From positions 1 through 62,420 of the forward strand of contig NZ_AKJE01000037.1 in assembly GCF_000282495.1 (NCBI RefSeq): DNA of 62,420 nt. Reading direction: 5' to 3'. Positions 17,781 through 29,207 of this stretch are shown one piece after another. Origin of the DNA: Pseudomonas sp. GM79. Its GTDB lineage: Bacteria > Pseudomonadota > Gammaproteobacteria > Pseudomonadales > Pseudomonadaceae. Made by a program: the position numbers and the translations under genes. A model generated the notes under the pieces. The model was given only the letters and a program-made list of their open reading frames with translations, had not been told where the DNA came from and ran no database searches. The first letter of the stretch is position 1. The number at the start of each line of letters is the position of its first letter.

Positions 17781-19358
17781 TCACTCCCACTCAATCGTCG
17801 CCGGCGGCTTGCTCGACACGTCGTAAGTGACGCGGGAGATGCCTTCGATTTCATTGATGATCCGGCCGCTGACGGTTTCCAGCAGTTCGTAAGGCAGGTG
17901 AGCCCAACGCGCGGTCATGAAGTCGATGGTTTCCACGGCACGCAGGGCAACGACCCAGGCGTAACGACGGCCATCGCCAACCACGCCAACCGATTTCACC
18001 GGCTGGAACACCACGAACGCCTGGCTGACCTTGTGGTACCAGTCGGCTTTGCGCAGCTCTTCGATGAAGATGTGGTCGGCGCGACGCAGCAGGTCGGCAT
18101 ATTCCTTCTTCACTTCACCGAGGATTCGCACACCCAAGCCCGGGCCCGGGAACGGGTGACGGTAGACCATGTCGTACGGCAGGCCGAGTTCCAGGCCCAG
18201 ACGACGGACTTCGTCCTTGAACAGTTCGCGCAGGGGTTCAACCAGCTTGAGGTTCATTTCTTCCGGCAGGCCGCCCACGTTGTGGTGCGACTTGATCACG
18301 TGGGCCTTGCCGCTTTTGGCGCCAGCCGACTCGATCACGTCCGGGTAAATGGTGCCTTGGGCGAGGTACTTGATGTTATCCAGTTTGTTGGACTGGGCAT
18401 CGAAAACGTCGATGAAGGTACGGCCGATGATCTTGCGCTTCTTCTCTGGGTCGCTTTCGCCTGCCAGATTGTCGAGGAACTGGTCCTCAGCGTTGGCGCG
18501 AATCACCTTGACGCCCATGTTCTCGGCGAACATGGCCATCACTTGCTCGCCTTCGTGCAGGCGCAGCAGGCCGTTGTCGACGAAGACGCAGGTCAACTGG
18601 TCGCCGATAGCCTTGTGCAGCAGCGCGGCAACCACCGAGGAGTCAACGCCGCCGGACAGGCCGAGCAATACGTTGTCGGTGCCAACCTGGGCGCGGACCT
18701 GGGCGATGGCGTCTTCAGCAATCTTCGAAGGTGTCCACAGGGCTTCGCAGCCGCAGATGTCCAGGATGAAACGCGAGAGGATGCGACCGCCCTGCTTGGT
18801 GTGGGTCACTTCCGGGTGGAACTGCACGCCGTAGTAGCCGCGCGCATCGTTGAACATGCCGGCAATCGGGCAGCTCGGGGTGCTGGCCAGGATGTGGAAG
18901 TCTTCCGGCATCTTGGTGACCTTGTCACCGTGGCTCATCCACACGTCGAGACCGAACAGGCCATCGGCGTCGATATGGTCTTCGATGCCATCGAGCAGAC
19001 GGCTCTTGCCGACCACGTCAACGCGGGCATAACCGAACTCACGCAGCTCGGAACCTTCGACCTTGCCACCCAGCTGTTCAGCCATGGTTTGCATGCCGTA
19101 GCAGATACCGAAGACCGGTACGCCCAGGTCAAACACCGCTTGCGGGCAGCGCGGGCTGTCGGCTACGTGCACGGACTCGGGGCCGCCGGCGAGAATGACG
19201 CCTTTTGGAGCGAATTCGCGAATCGCTTCGTCGTCCATGTCGAACGGATGCAGTTCGCAGTACACGCCGATTTCACGCACGCGGCGGGCGATCAGCTGGG
19301 TGTACTGGGAACCGAAGTCGAGGATCAGGATGCGGTGAGCGTGAATGTCGAGGGCCAT
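17781..19358 (-). CDS. guaA: GMP synthase (glutamine-hydrolysing)
   Basis: GuaA (525 aa) aminates XMP to GMP with glutamine and ATP. It has the class I amidotransferase domain with the catalytic Cys86 in GICYGMQTM and HPEVTHT, then the ATP-pyrophosphatase P-loop SGGVDSSV near 230 and the dimerisation domain ending in the typical PPATIEWE. It lies about 100 bases downstream of guaB and is probably cotranscribed. Confidence 0.98.
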   Translation of the reverse strand: MALDIHAHRILILDFGSQYTQLIARRVREIGVYCELHPFDMDDEAIREFAPKGVILAGGPESVHVADSPRCPQAVFDLGVPVFGICYGMQTMAEQLGGKVEGSELREFGYARVDVVGKSRLLDGIEDHIDADGLFGLDVWMSHGDKVTKMPEDFHILASTPSCPIAGMFNDARGYYGVQFHPEVTHTKQGGRILSRFILDICGCEALWTPSKIAEDAIAQVRAQVGTDNVLLGLSGGVDSSVVAALLHKAIGDQLTCVFVDNGLLRLHEGEQVMAMFAENMGVKVIRANAEDQFLDNLAGESDPEKKRKIIGRTFIDVFDAQSNKLDNIKYLAQGTIYPDVIESAGAKSGKAHVIKSHHNVGGLPEEMNLKLVEPLRELFKDEVRRLGLELGLPYDMVYRHPFPGPGLGVRILGEVKKEYADLLRRADHIFIEELRKADWYHKVSQAFVVFQPVKSVGVVGDGRRYAWVVALRAVETIDFMTARWAHLPYELLETVSGRIINEIEGISRVTYDVSSKPPATIEWE

Positions 19359-19457
19359 GATTCAGTCTCGTCTAGATAATTCAGAAACAGTCGTGATTCA
19401 GAAACAACTCGGGGCTGAATAGAACAGCCCCGGTTGCTTAACGATTTGCTTGAAGCC

Positions 19458-21005
<1,548 letters not shown>

Positions 21006-21046
21006 CTATTATTGGCATTACTGACATACGGGAAAACGACGCCTTT

Positions 21047-21129
21047 GTAGGAGCTGCCGAAGGCTGCGATCTTTTGACTTTGATATTCAAAAACAAGATC
21101 AAAAGATCGCAGCCTTCGGCAGCTCCTAC
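21047..21129. repeat. Palindromic repeat, family 2
   Basis: The arms begin with GTAGGAGCTGCC and end with its complement; pairing extends outwards to TTTGTAG/CTACAAA (21044-21132). The element ends 12 bases short of the stop of the 182-residue gene and separates it from guaB, both on the minus strand. Confidence 0.87.
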
Positions 21130-21143
21130 AAAGGCGCCCGCGT

Positions 21144-21692
21144 TCAGAGTTCGACTTTGACCCAACTCACAGGCTGATCCAGCCAATCGGCGAATTCGTC
21201 GATGAAGCTCTGCTTGAACCCGGCCTCGAGCCAGTTATTGAAGATGAAACCCAGGTTGGAAAAGCCGCATTCCTGCAAGAACAGAAACCCGTTGATGTCA
21301 TCTTCATGCCCGCACTCAGGGCACGTGAAGTTATCGGTACGCCCCGGCATCCAGTCTTCCAGGCTTTCGAACAGCGCTTCGCCGACTTCCTTGCGGCACT
21401 CGGCGCAGCCGGCTTCTTCGAGAAACCCCTTGGCCGGTGTGTAGATGCAGCGCTTGGTGATGATCTCCAGGCCATTGACCGGCTCGCCGAACGGCAGCGC
21501 GTCAGGGTGCAAAACTACCGCGCGGGCACCGTCGGCGATGGCGTGGGCCATGCGATTGCCGGTGCGGCCACAGGTGGTCAGTTCTTCTTTGATGATGTTC
21601 TTGCGCACCAGCCAACGCACGACCGCCCGGGCCCGGGGTTCGTGTACCGGCAGGGTGGAGATTTTCGGGACGATGATGCTTTGCGAGTTCAT
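21144..21692 (-). CDS. Conserved zinc-ribbon protein of unknown function
   Basis: A 182-residue soluble protein. Cys pairs GCAECRKE (about 95) and FTCPECGHED (about 122) suggest a zinc ribbon; two further Cys lie at TTCGRTGN and KRCIYTP. The N terminus (HEPRARAVVRWLVRKNII) is basic. I recognise it as a protein conserved among pseudomonads, sometimes mislabelled as a sugar transporter ATPase; no Walker motif is present, so that label is not supported. Function unknown. It stands alone between repeats. Confidence 0.75.
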   Translation of the reverse strand: MNSQSIIVPKISTLPVHEPRARAVVRWLVRKNIIKEELTTCGRTGNRMAHAIADGARAVVLHPDALPFGEPVNGLEIITKRCIYTPAKGFLEEAGCAECRKEVGEALFESLEDWMPGRTDNFTCPECGHEDDINGFLFLQECGFSNLGFIFNNWLEAGFKQSFIDEFADWLDQPVSWVKVEL

Positions 21693-21740
21693 GGTGCAAG
21701 CCTACTGCGTCAAATGGATATTTCTGCGGTGTTCGTCCTG

Positions 21741-21842
21741 ACGCCATCGCGGGCAAGCCCGCTCCCACACGATCTCGGTCGTAAACACATTTGTGCTCAC
21801 CTGAGATCCTTGTGGGAGCGGGCTTGCCCGCGAAGACGCCAG
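21741..21842. repeat. REP-type inverted repeat, family 1
   Basis: Variant with GCGGGCAAGCCCGCTCCCAC and the complementary GTGGGAGCGGGCTTGCCC arm. It sits between two minus-strand genes (zinc-ribbon protein and TauE-like permease). Confidence 0.9.
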
Positions 21843-21876
21843 GGCGGCCGGCAGCTTAATCCCTGACGAAATCCGG

Positions 21877-22644
21877 TCAAGTACTCAAATAACGCCCGAT
21901 CAAGGCAATCCCGCTGGCCAGCACCAGCCAGGTCACCAGCCGCACGAATGCCTCGCGGGACAATTTCATGGTCAACCGCCGACCGATCCACAACCCCAGC
22001 GCCATCGCCGGCAACAAACACAGCGCCAATACCAACAAGGGTAGCTCGGCATACACCCCGGCGATGGCAAACAGGCTCAAACGCACCACGGTGCTGCAAC
22101 TGATCAACGCACTCTGGGTCGCCCGGGCCGCGTCCTTGGGCAACCGACTGTTCAAATAGATCGCGTATAAGAAGCCGCCACTGCCAAACAACGCCCCGAA
22201 CATCCCGCCCACCGTGCCCATCGGCACCGCCCACCCGGCGGACAATTGCGCCGGACGGGTTTTAATCCACAGGCTGTAAACCGCATAGGCGCTGATAAAC
22301 AGCCCCATCAACAGCAGCAAAACATCGGACTTCAGGTTCAGCAGGAAAATCACCCCCAACGTGCAGCCCACCGCCATGCACGGCAGCAGCCGCAACAATT
22401 CGGGCCTCGCCACATCCCGTCGCGAGGGCAGCAGATTGCCGAACGCCGCGACGAAATCCAGCAGCACCAACAGCGGCACGATTTTCGACAGTGGCATGAA
22501 CAGGATCAGAATCGGCCCCGCCACCAGGGCGGTACCAAAACCGGCGATGCCGAATACGATGTAGGCCAGGGCAACGCCCAACCCGATCACCAGCCAATCC
22601 ACCGCACCCCACGGCCATTGGTTCAATAACTCCAGCACATTCAT
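21877..22644 (-). CDS. TauE/SafE-family membrane permease
   Basis: A 255-residue integral membrane protein with about seven to eight hydrophobic helices and the duplicated family pattern (GFGTALVAGPIL near 35; GGMFGALFGSGGFLYAIYL near 145). The family exports sulfite, sulfoacetate or related organic anions. The divergent LysR-type gene starts 100 bases away and may regulate it. Substrate cannot be told from sequence. Confidence 0.85.
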   Translation of the reverse strand: MNVLELLNQWPWGAVDWLVIGLGVALAYIVFGIAGFGTALVAGPILILFMPLSKIVPLLVLLDFVAAFGNLLPSRRDVARPELLRLLPCMAVGCTLGVIFLLNLKSDVLLLLMGLFISAYAVYSLWIKTRPAQLSAGWAVPMGTVGGMFGALFGSGGFLYAIYLNSRLPKDAARATQSALISCSTVVRLSLFAIAGVYAELPLLVLALCLLPAMALGLWIGRRLTMKLSREAFVRLVTWLVLASGIALIGRYLST

Positions 22645-22744
22645 CGATACGGCTTCCTTTTATTCCTGCGATGACTTTAGCCAGCGCCAAGCGTTGCGAC
22701 TAATATCTTCAACGTCGACTAGCCATCTCGAAAAGGCATACCTC

Positions 22745-23695
22745 GTGCTTTCAACCCGCCAATTGCGTTACTTCGTGGAAATCGCCGAGAGCGGCAGCTT
22801 CAGCGCTGCAGCCGAACGACTGTTTATTGCTCAATCCGCCTTGAGCCGGCAGATCAAGGACATGGAAACCCGGCTGCAAACACCACTGTTCGAACGCACC
22901 GCGCGCCAACCCCGACTGACGGCGGCAGGTGAAGCTTTTTTGCCTCGGGCGAGAAACCTGCTGAACGAACTGACCAAGGCCAGTGAGATGGCCACTCAGG
23001 TGGGCAGCGGTCAACTGGGCGTGTTGCGCCTGAGTCATTCCAGCACTGTGCCTATGAGCGGTCGGCTGTTGCGAGGCATCAGCGACTATCTGGATCGGCA
23101 TGCGGGAGTGTCGATGGACATCGTCAAGCTGTCCTCCGAGGCGCAACTGGAAGAATTGGCCGAGGGTCGCCTCGACGTGGGTCTGTTGCGCTTGCCGGTG
23201 TTGCGTCAGCGTGAAGGGGTGCAGATTGTTCCGCTGTACAGCGAGCGTCTGTTACTGGCGGTGCCGCCGAATCATCGGCTGGCTGTGGATAAGTCCGCGC
23301 AAGGCATCGATCTGGCACAGTTGAAGGATGAAGCGTTTATTTCCATCCCTCATCCACAGCGTGGCGGCCTGAGCTATCTGTCTGCCGAGTTGTGCATGCG
23401 CCAAGGGTTCTTTCCCCAAGCGGCTCGAGTAGTGTCGCGCAAAACCACGCAACTGCAATTGATCCAGGCCGGGTTCGGCATCGCGCTGTTACCGGAATCG
23501 ATGCAAGACATCGCGCCACCGGATATCCACTTCCTCCCCTTGGCCGACCCGGATTGCCACAGCACCGTCGCCCTCGCCTGCCGGCAAGATCCCACGGCGC
23601 TGGTCCAGCAATTTATCAATACCTGCACAAATCCCTGTGGGAGCGGGCTTGCTCGCGAAGGCGGCGTGACAGTCGACATTAATGTTGAATGTTAA
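22745..23695 (+). CDS. LysR-family transcriptional regulator with REP-encoded tail
   Basis: A 316-residue regulator: N-terminal winged HTH (LRYFVEIAESGSFSAAAERL, then QSALSRQIKDME) and a periplasmic-binding-like effector domain. I chose GTG 22745 because residues then begin as in other LysR proteins. The last 19 or so residues (from about 297) are encoded by a REP arm starting at 23637; the stop codon also lies within the REP doublet. The native end was probably near the NTCTNP segment. The divergent TauE-like permease is the likely target. Confidence 0.87.
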   Translation: MLSTRQLRYFVEIAESGSFSAAAERLFIAQSALSRQIKDMETRLQTPLFERTARQPRLTAAGEAFLPRARNLLNELTKASEMATQVGSGQLGVLRLSHSSTVPMSGRLLRGISDYLDRHAGVSMDIVKLSSEAQLEELAEGRLDVGLLRLPVLRQREGVQIVPLYSERLLLAVPPNHRLAVDKSAQGIDLAQLKDEAFISIPHPQRGGLSYLSAELCMRQGFFPQAARVVSRKTTQLQLIQAGFGIALLPESMQDIAPPDIHFLPLADPDCHSTVALACRQDPTALVQQFINTCTNPCGSGLAREGGVTVDINVEC

Positions 23696-23724
23696 ACCGC
23701 TTTCGCGAGCAAGCCCGCTCCCAC
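23637..23724. repeat. REP-type inverted repeat, family 1, overlapping the LysR gene end
   Basis: GTGGGAGCGGGCTTGCTC at 23637 and its complement ending at 23724. The left arm lies inside the LysR reading frame and adds its C-terminal residues. Confidence 0.9.
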
Positions 23725-23781
23725 AAAGGGATTTGCATGGAGCATGGAGATTGTTTGCCGAATGCCTTTAAACTGCGCCCC

Positions 23782-25161
23782 ATGATTAAAGATCCCTTTG
23801 CAAGACTCGGCCTGGACCGGGAAGTCCTGACTGTCAGCCAGCTCAACGGCCGCGCGCGGGTGTTGCTCGAAGACGTGTTCAGCAACATCTGGGTCGAAGG
23901 CGAAATATCCAACCTCGCCCGCCCGGCGTCCGGCCATGTGTATTTCACCCTCAAGGACAGCGGCGCCCAGGTGCGTTGCGCGCTGTTCCGGCAGAACGCC
24001 GCTCGGGTTCGGCAGGCGTTGAAGGACGGCTTGGCGGTCAAGGTTCGCGGCAAGGTTTCGCTGTTTGAAGGTCGTGGCGATTACCAACTGATCCTCGACA
24101 CCGTGGAGCCGGCCGGTGATGGCGCCCTGCGCCTGGCCTTCGATGCCTTGAAGGAAAAGCTCAGCGCCGAAGGCCTGTTCAGCGCCGAGCGCAAAGTGCC
24201 GCTGCCGGCGCACCCGCAACGCATCGGCATCATCAGCTCGCCCACCGGCGCGGTGATCCGCGACATCATCAGTGTGTTCCGCCGCCGCGCGCCGCAGATC
24301 CAACTGACGCTGATCCCCACCCCCGTGCAAGGCCGCGAAGCCACCGCACAGATTGTCCGTGCGCTGAAACTGGCAGACGCTCGTGGTTTCGACGCATTGA
24401 TCCTGGCCCGTGGCGGCGGCTCGCTGGAAGACCTCTGGTGTTTCAACGAAGAAGCCGTGGCCCGCGCCGTGGATGCCTGCGTGACGCCGATTGTCAGTGC
24501 TGTCGGCCATGAAACCGATGTGTCGATCAGTGACTTCGTCGCCGACGTCCGCGCCCCGACGCCTTCCGCCGCTGCCGAACTGCTCGCGCCGGACTCCAGC
24601 GATCTGGTGCGACGCGTCGAAAGCCTGCACCGGCGCCTGGTGATGCGCATGCGCGACCGCCTGATGCGTGATCGGCTGCGTCTGGAAGGTATTTCACGCC
24701 GACTGCGCCATCCCGGTGAACGACTGCGTCAGCAAGCACAACGTCTGGATGATCTGGACATGCGCATGCGCCGCGCATTCGAACGCAGCCTCAATACCCG
24801 TCGCGAACGTTTGATCCGCCTGGAAACCCGACTCGCCGGGCAACATCCCGGGCGACAACTGGCGATGCTTCGCCAACGTCTCGACAGCCTCGCCGAACGC
24901 CTGCCCCGGGCCATGCGTGAAGGACTTAAGTCCCGTCGCCTGCAACTGCAAAGTCAAATGCAGACGCTGCATGTGGTCAGCCCGCTGGCGACCCTCGCCC
25001 GTGGCTACAGCATTCTGCTGGACGAGCGCGGCAACGCGATTCGCAGCGCCGCTCAGACCCACACCGGCCAGCGCCTGAAAGCCAAACTAGGTGAAGGCGA
25101 ACTGCAAGTGCGGGTCGAAGACAATCACCTGACGCCTGTCACCCTTTCTTTACTGGACTGA
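23782..25161 (+). CDS. xseA: Exodeoxyribonuclease VII large subunit
   Basis: XseA (459 aa) is the catalytic subunit of the single-strand exonuclease ExoVII. It has an N-terminal OB-fold (VWVEGEIS-type segment NIWVEGEISNLARP near 38), the nuclease domain with GIISSPTGAVIRDI, LARGGGSLEDLW and VGHETD, and a long coiled coil from about 270. I used ATG 23782, giving MIKDPFARLGLD; upstream codons belong to the REP region. The metallopeptidase gene follows after 3 bases. Confidence 0.96.
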   Translation: MIKDPFARLGLDREVLTVSQLNGRARVLLEDVFSNIWVEGEISNLARPASGHVYFTLKDSGAQVRCALFRQNAARVRQALKDGLAVKVRGKVSLFEGRGDYQLILDTVEPAGDGALRLAFDALKEKLSAEGLFSAERKVPLPAHPQRIGIISSPTGAVIRDIISVFRRRAPQIQLTLIPTPVQGREATAQIVRALKLADARGFDALILARGGGSLEDLWCFNEEAVARAVDACVTPIVSAVGHETDVSISDFVADVRAPTPSAAAELLAPDSSDLVRRVESLHRRLVMRMRDRLMRDRLRLEGISRRLRHPGERLRQQAQRLDDLDMRMRRAFERSLNTRRERLIRLETRLAGQHPGRQLAMLRQRLDSLAERLPRAMREGLKSRRLQLQSQMQTLHVVSPLATLARGYSILLDERGNAIRSAAQTHTGQRLKAKLGEGELQVRVEDNHLTPVTLSLLD

Positions 25162-25164
25162 TCC

Positions 25165-25986
25165 ATGCCGCGTTTTTTAGCTCCGCTGCTGTTGCTGTGC
25201 CTGACCTTTAACGCCCACGCCGACAGTTACATCACCCGCCTGTTGAACAAACCGGTGCCGGGCGGTGTGGCGGTGGTGGATTTGGGCAGCTCCGCCCAGG
25301 CACCCAAAGCCAGCTATCAGGGGAGACCGGTATTGGTGGTCAAGGAACAGAACAACTGGCTGGCCATCGTCGGCGTGCCACTGACTGTAAAACCGGGTAC
25401 ACAACAAATCAGCAGCGGCGGTCGTAACCTGAACTTCATCGTCGCCAGCAAGAAATACCCGGAACAGCACATCACCCTGAAGAATACCCAGCAGGTCAAT
25501 CCGAACCAGGAGAATCTCAAGCGCATCGAGGGTGAGCTGGCGGAGCAGATGCAGGCCTACCGCAGCTTCAGCCCGAACACCCCGAGCAATCTGTTGCTGG
25601 ACAAACCGGTCAACGGGCCGCTGTCGAGCAAGTTCGGCGTGCGCCGCTTTTTCAATGGTGAAGAACGCAATCCCCACGCGGGCCTCGACTTCGCTGTGCC
25701 TGCCGGCACGCCGATCAAAACCCCGGCCGCTGGCAAGGTGATCCTGATCGGTAACTACTTCTTCAATGGCAATACGGTATTCGTCGACCACGGCCAGGGC
25801 TTTATCAGCATGTTTTGCCATATGTCGAAGATCGACGTGAAGGTCGGTCAGCAAATGGCGCGCGGTGGCGTGGTCGGCAAAGTCGGCGCCACAGGACGCG
25901 CGACCGGACCGCATATGCACTGGAATATCAGCCTGAACGATGCGCGGGTGGATCCGGCGATTTTTATTGGTGCGTTTCAGCCATAA
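25165..25986 (+). CDS. Periplasmic M23 (LytM-type) metallopeptidase
   Basis: A 273-residue exported protein: signal peptide ending NAHADS, an N-terminal all-beta region (about 25-115), then an M23 domain. Zinc ligands are visible in NPHAGLDFAV (His and Asp) and GPHMHWNIS (the HxH motif), so the enzyme should be an active peptidoglycan endopeptidase. It starts 3 bases after xseA, with which it is probably cotranscribed. Precise crosslink specificity is unknown. Confidence 0.92.
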   Translation: MPRFLAPLLLLCLTFNAHADSYITRLLNKPVPGGVAVVDLGSSAQAPKASYQGRPVLVVKEQNNWLAIVGVPLTVKPGTQQISSGGRNLNFIVASKKYPEQHITLKNTQQVNPNQENLKRIEGELAEQMQAYRSFSPNTPSNLLLDKPVNGPLSSKFGVRRFFNGEERNPHAGLDFAVPAGTPIKTPAAGKVILIGNYFFNGNTVFVDHGQGFISMFCHMSKIDVKVGQQMARGGVVGKVGATGRATGPHMHWNISLNDARVDPAIFIGAFQP

Positions 25987-26010
25987 ATAGTGGTTGAGGC
26001 TGACGGCCTC

Positions 26011-26102
26011 TTCGCGAGCAAGCCCGCTCCCACATTAGATTTTCGGCGTGCACAGAACATGTGTTCACACCGATCAAATGTGGGAGCGGGCTTGCTCGCG
26101 AA
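26011..26102. repeat. REP-type inverted repeat, family 1
   Basis: Arms TTCGCGAGCAAGCCCGC... and complement, loop containing GTGTTCACACCGATCAAATG, a loop also seen at 28299-28390. Confidence 0.9.
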
Positions 26103-26529
26103 GACGGCCTCATTGGCCCCACTTATTCCGCCTCATTGCCAACTCCTGCTTCCTGATCGTCTGGTTGAGGCTTCAAGAATAGCTGCGTCGACCGAACTGC
26201 AATCGCCAACCTTCAATTGCGCATCGCTCAAACCTCGCGCAAACATCAATACAATCCCTGCCATTCACCGCAACAAAATCTCAATAAACACGACTTTTCG
26301 AGTATTCCTCTCAATTTTTTTCGACTGCTTGCCATCCTTCATCCCCGCGGTTAGGGTTGAAGGCATGAAAACCTCTCACACCCTCATTCAGCTCCGCCAG
26401 CACCGCAGCCTGTGCCTCGTCAGTGCACGACTGCCAGGCTGAATCGCGGTGCCTCGTCTTACGCTTTATCCCAACTTTTGATCCACCGGCAGGCCGCCTT
26501 TTTTCGGCCCACACAATAAGGATTTTCCG
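26103..26529 (+). other. leuA upstream region with possible leader peptide
   Basis: This gap holds no recognisable long gene. An ATG at 26365, preceded by GAAGG, opens a 25-codon frame ending at 26442 with five Leu codons (three of them CTC), and the inverted repeat CAGCCTG/CAGGCTG (26406-26412, 26435-26441) spans its end. This could be a leucine-sensing leader, but Leu codons are not consecutive and I see no standard attenuator terminator before leuA. Confidence 0.3.
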
Positions 26530-28209
26530 ATGAGCATGCTCAAAGACCCGTCTTCGAAATACCGCGCGTTCCCGACCATCGACATCCCGGACCGCACCTG
26601 GCCGTCGAAGACCATCACCGCCGCGCCGATCTGGTGCAGCTCGGACCTTCGTGACGGTAACCAATCGCTGATCGAGCCGATGGACGCGGTCAAGAAGCTG
26701 CGTTTCTGGAAAACCCTGGTGCAAGTCGGCGTGAAAGAAATCGAAGCCTCGTTCCCGGCCGCTTCGCAAACCGACTTCGACTTCGTGCGCACCCTGATCG
26801 AAGACGGCCACATCCCGGACGACACCACCATTCAGGTGCTGACCCAGGGCCGTGAAGACTTGATCGCACGTACTTTCGAATCCCTGCGCGGGGCCAAGAA
26901 AGCCATCGTTCACCTGTACAACGCGACCTCCCCTTCCTTCCGCCGCATTGTCTTCAACCAGGACAAGGACGGGATCAAGGCCATCGCCGTGAACGCCGCC
27001 AAGCTGTTCGTCAAATACGCTGCCCAGCAGCCGGACACCGAGTGGACCTTCGAGTACTCGCCAGAAACCTTCAGCGCTACCGAACTCGAGTTCGCCAAGG
27101 AAGTCTGCGACGCGGTCATCGAAGTGTGGAACCCGACGCCTGAGCACAAGGTGATCCTCAACCTGCCTGCCACCGTTGAATGCGCCACCCCGAACATCTA
27201 TGCCGACCAGATCGAATGGTTCGGCCGCCACATCAACCGTCGTGACAGCGTGATCATCAGCCTGCACACGCACAACGACCGTGGCACTGGCGTAGCCGCC
27301 ACCGAGCTGGGCCTGATGGCCGGCGCCGACCGTGTCGAAGGCTGCCTGTTCGGCAACGGTGAACGTACCGGTAACGTCGATCTGGTGACCGTGGCATTGA
27401 ACCTCTACACCCAGGGCGTCGACCCTGAGCTGGACTTCTCCGACATCGATGGCGTGCGCAAAGTCGTCGAAGAGTGCAACCAGATTCCTGTGCACCCACG
27501 TCACCCGTATGTCGGCGACCTGGTTCACACCGCGTTTTCCGGCTCGCACCAGGATGCGATCCGCAAGGGTTTCGCCCAGCAGCAACCGGACGCCCTGTGG
27601 GAAGTGCCGTACTTGCCGATCGACCCGGCCGACATCGGCCGCAGCTACGAGGCGGTGATTCGCGTCAACAGCCAGTCGGGCAAGGGCGGTATCGCTTACC
27701 TGCTGGAACAGGAATACGGCATCAACTTGCCGCGCCGCATGCAGATCGAGTTCAGCCAGGTCGTGCAGCGTGAAACCGATCGCCTGGGCCTGGAGATGAC
27801 GGCCCAGCAGATCCACGCGTTGCTGCACAGCGAGTACTTGCAGGCCAACACTCCGTACGCGCTGGTCAGCCATCGCTTGCAGGAAGAAAACGGTCACAGC
27901 GCCGTGGAAGTGGAAGTCTCCAGCAAAGGTCAGGGCGAAACCAACCTGCACTGGCGTGGCAAGGGCAACGGCGCTCTGGAAGCACTGGTGGCCGGTCTGC
28001 CGATCCCGGTGGAAATCATGGACTACAACGAACACGCCATCGGCGCGGGCACCAATGCCAAAGCGGCGGCTTACATTGAACTGCGCGTAAACGGTGAGCG
28101 TGCGGTGCACGGCGTCGGCATTGATGAAAACATCACCACCGCCAGCTTCAAGGCTCTGTTCAGCGCGCTGAATCGCTCCCTGAGCCAGCCGGAAGCGAAA
28201 GCGGCGTAA
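26530..28209 (+). CDS. leuA: 2-isopropylmalate synthase
   Basis: LeuA (559 aa) condenses acetyl-CoA and 2-oxoisovalerate in the first committed step of leucine synthesis. The TIM-barrel HMGL-like domain has [10 protein letters not shown] near 37 and the metal-binding HTHNDRGTG near 245, with NGERTGN after it; the C-terminal LeuA allosteric domain (about 430-559) allows leucine feedback. It is the long LeuA form seen in pseudomonads and actinomycetes. It is a single gene ended by a strong terminator. Confidence 0.97.
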   Translation: MSMLKDPSSKYRAFPTIDIPDRTWPSKTITAAPIWCSSDLRDGNQSLIEPMDAVKKLRFWKTLVQVGVKEIEASFPAASQTDFDFVRTLIEDGHIPDDTTIQVLTQGREDLIARTFESLRGAKKAIVHLYNATSPSFRRIVFNQDKDGIKAIAVNAAKLFVKYAAQQPDTEWTFEYSPETFSATELEFAKEVCDAVIEVWNPTPEHKVILNLPATVECATPNIYADQIEWFGRHINRRDSVIISLHTHNDRGTGVAATELGLMAGADRVEGCLFGNGERTGNVDLVTVALNLYTQGVDPELDFSDIDGVRKVVEECNQIPVHPRHPYVGDLVHTAFSGSHQDAIRKGFAQQQPDALWEVPYLPIDPADIGRSYEAVIRVNSQSGKGGIAYLLEQEYGINLPRRMQIEFSQVVQRETDRLGLEMTAQQIHALLHSEYLQANTPYALVSHRLQEENGHSAVEVEVSSKGQGETNLHWRGKGNGALEALVAGLPIPVEIMDYNEHAIGAGTNAKAAAYIELRVNGERAVHGVGIDENITTASFKALFSALNRSLSQPEAKAA

Positions 28210-28226
28210 GCCCTGCACTGCAATGC

Positions 28227-28261
28227 AAAAGGCCCCGGGGTGAGAACCTCGGGGCCTTTTT
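28227..28261 (+). terminator. Intrinsic terminator of leuA
   Basis: AAAAGGCCCCG and CGGGGCCTTTT pair over 11 bp around a 13-base loop, with five Ts at the end, 18 bases after the leuA stop. Confidence 0.93.
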
Positions 28262-28298
28262 GTTTGCTTGGGATTTTTTTGTTGCCTGTTCTGGCCTC

Positions 28299-28390
28299 TT
28301 CGCGAGCAAGCCCGCTCCCACAGTGGATTTTTGGTGTACACAAAATCTATGTTCACACCGATCAAGTGTGGGAGCGGGCTTGCTCGCGAA
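28299..28390. repeat. REP-type inverted repeat, family 1
   Basis: Arms TTCGCGAGCAAGCCCGC... and complement between the convergent genes leuA and the omega-amidase. Confidence 0.9.
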
Positions 28391-28415
28391 GACGGACGGT
28401 CAGGCAGCGAAAGTC

Positions 28416-29207
28416 TCAAGTGAACTCGAAGGTATCCGCATCCAGATTCGCCGGAAACCGCGCGCGATAAGCCGCCAGCTCCGCCGCATCCAGAACGACC
28501 TTGAAGACACCATCAGCATCGCCTGCGCCAAGCAATGTCTCACCCTGAAAATCCAGCACCTGACTGTCACCGGTATACGCAAAGCCTTTGCCATCGGTAC
28601 CGATGCGGTTCACCGCCGCCACATAGCAGAGGTTTTCAATCGCCCGTGCCGGTAGCAAACGGTTCCAGTGCTGGCGCCGGGCGCCCGGCCAATTGGCGGT
28701 GTACAGCAACAAGTCGGTGTCTTGAGGGTCGCGGCTCCAGACCGGGAAACGCAAGTCGTAGCAAATCAGCGGCCGCACTCGCCAGCCCTTCAATTCGAAC
28801 TGCACCTGACGCTCGCCCGGGGTGAAATGGTTGTGCTCGCCCGCCATACGGAACAGGTGACGCTTGTCGTAATGCCACACCTCCCCGTCCGGCCGCGCCC
28901 ACAACAGACGATTGCGATGACTGCCGTCAGCCACCTGGACGATGATGCTGCCGGTGATCACCGCATCCAGTTTCGCCGCCTGAACCCGCAGCCATTTACT
29001 GGTGGGGCCATTTTCCGGCTCGGCGAGGGTTTCCGATTCCATGGAGAAACCGGTGGTGAACATCTCCGGCAGGATGATCAGGTCCGCGCCGCGAGCCTGT
29101 TCCAGCAAGGACTCGAAATGCTGCAGATTGGCCTGACGATCATGCCAGGCCAGGGTGGTCTGGATCAGCGCAACATTCAGATTGGGCAGAGCACTCAGAT
29201 CACGCAT
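28416..29207 (-). CDS. Nitrilase-superfamily omega-amidase (YafV/Nit2-like)
   Basis: A 263-residue cytosolic C-N hydrolase. The catalytic triad is visible: Glu in LPEMFTTGF (about 47), Lys in YDKRHLF (about 114) and Cys in ICYDLRFPVW (about 149). The FTTGF and NWPGARRQHW signatures fit the omega-amidase branch, which hydrolyses 2-oxoglutaramate or 2-oxosuccinamate. Its start overlaps the 3' end of the aminotransferase gene by 13 bases, so both are coupled. Glutamine-dependent transamination of methionine oxoacid would yield 2-oxoglutaramate, the substrate of this enzyme. Confidence 0.87.
   Translation of the reverse strand: MRDLSALPNLNVALIQTTLAWHDRQANLQHFESLLEQARGADLIILPEMFTTGFSMESETLAEPENGPTSKWLRVQAAKLDAVITGSIIVQVADGSHRNRLLWARPDGEVWHYDKRHLFRMAGEHNHFTPGERQVQFELKGWRVRPLICYDLRFPVWSRDPQDTDLLLYTANWPGARRQHWNRLLPARAIENLCYVAAVNRIGTDGKGFAYTGDSQVLDFQGETLLGAGDADGVFKVVLDAAELAAYRARFPANLDADTFEFT

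Noticed and set aside
17721..19379. Long plus-strand frame opposite guaA, and similar long frames opposite guaB, hscA, der and hisS
   Set aside because: These are antisense shadows typical of GC-rich DNA; the opposite strand holds clear conserved enzymes.
25990..26442. A 150-codon frame between the metallopeptidase gene and leuA
   Set aside because: It begins within a REP doublet and has no domain; only the last 25 codons might be a leader peptide.
26311..28419. A 702-codon minus-strand frame over leuA
   Set aside because: It is the complement of leuA and of the flanking REP elements, with no domain features.
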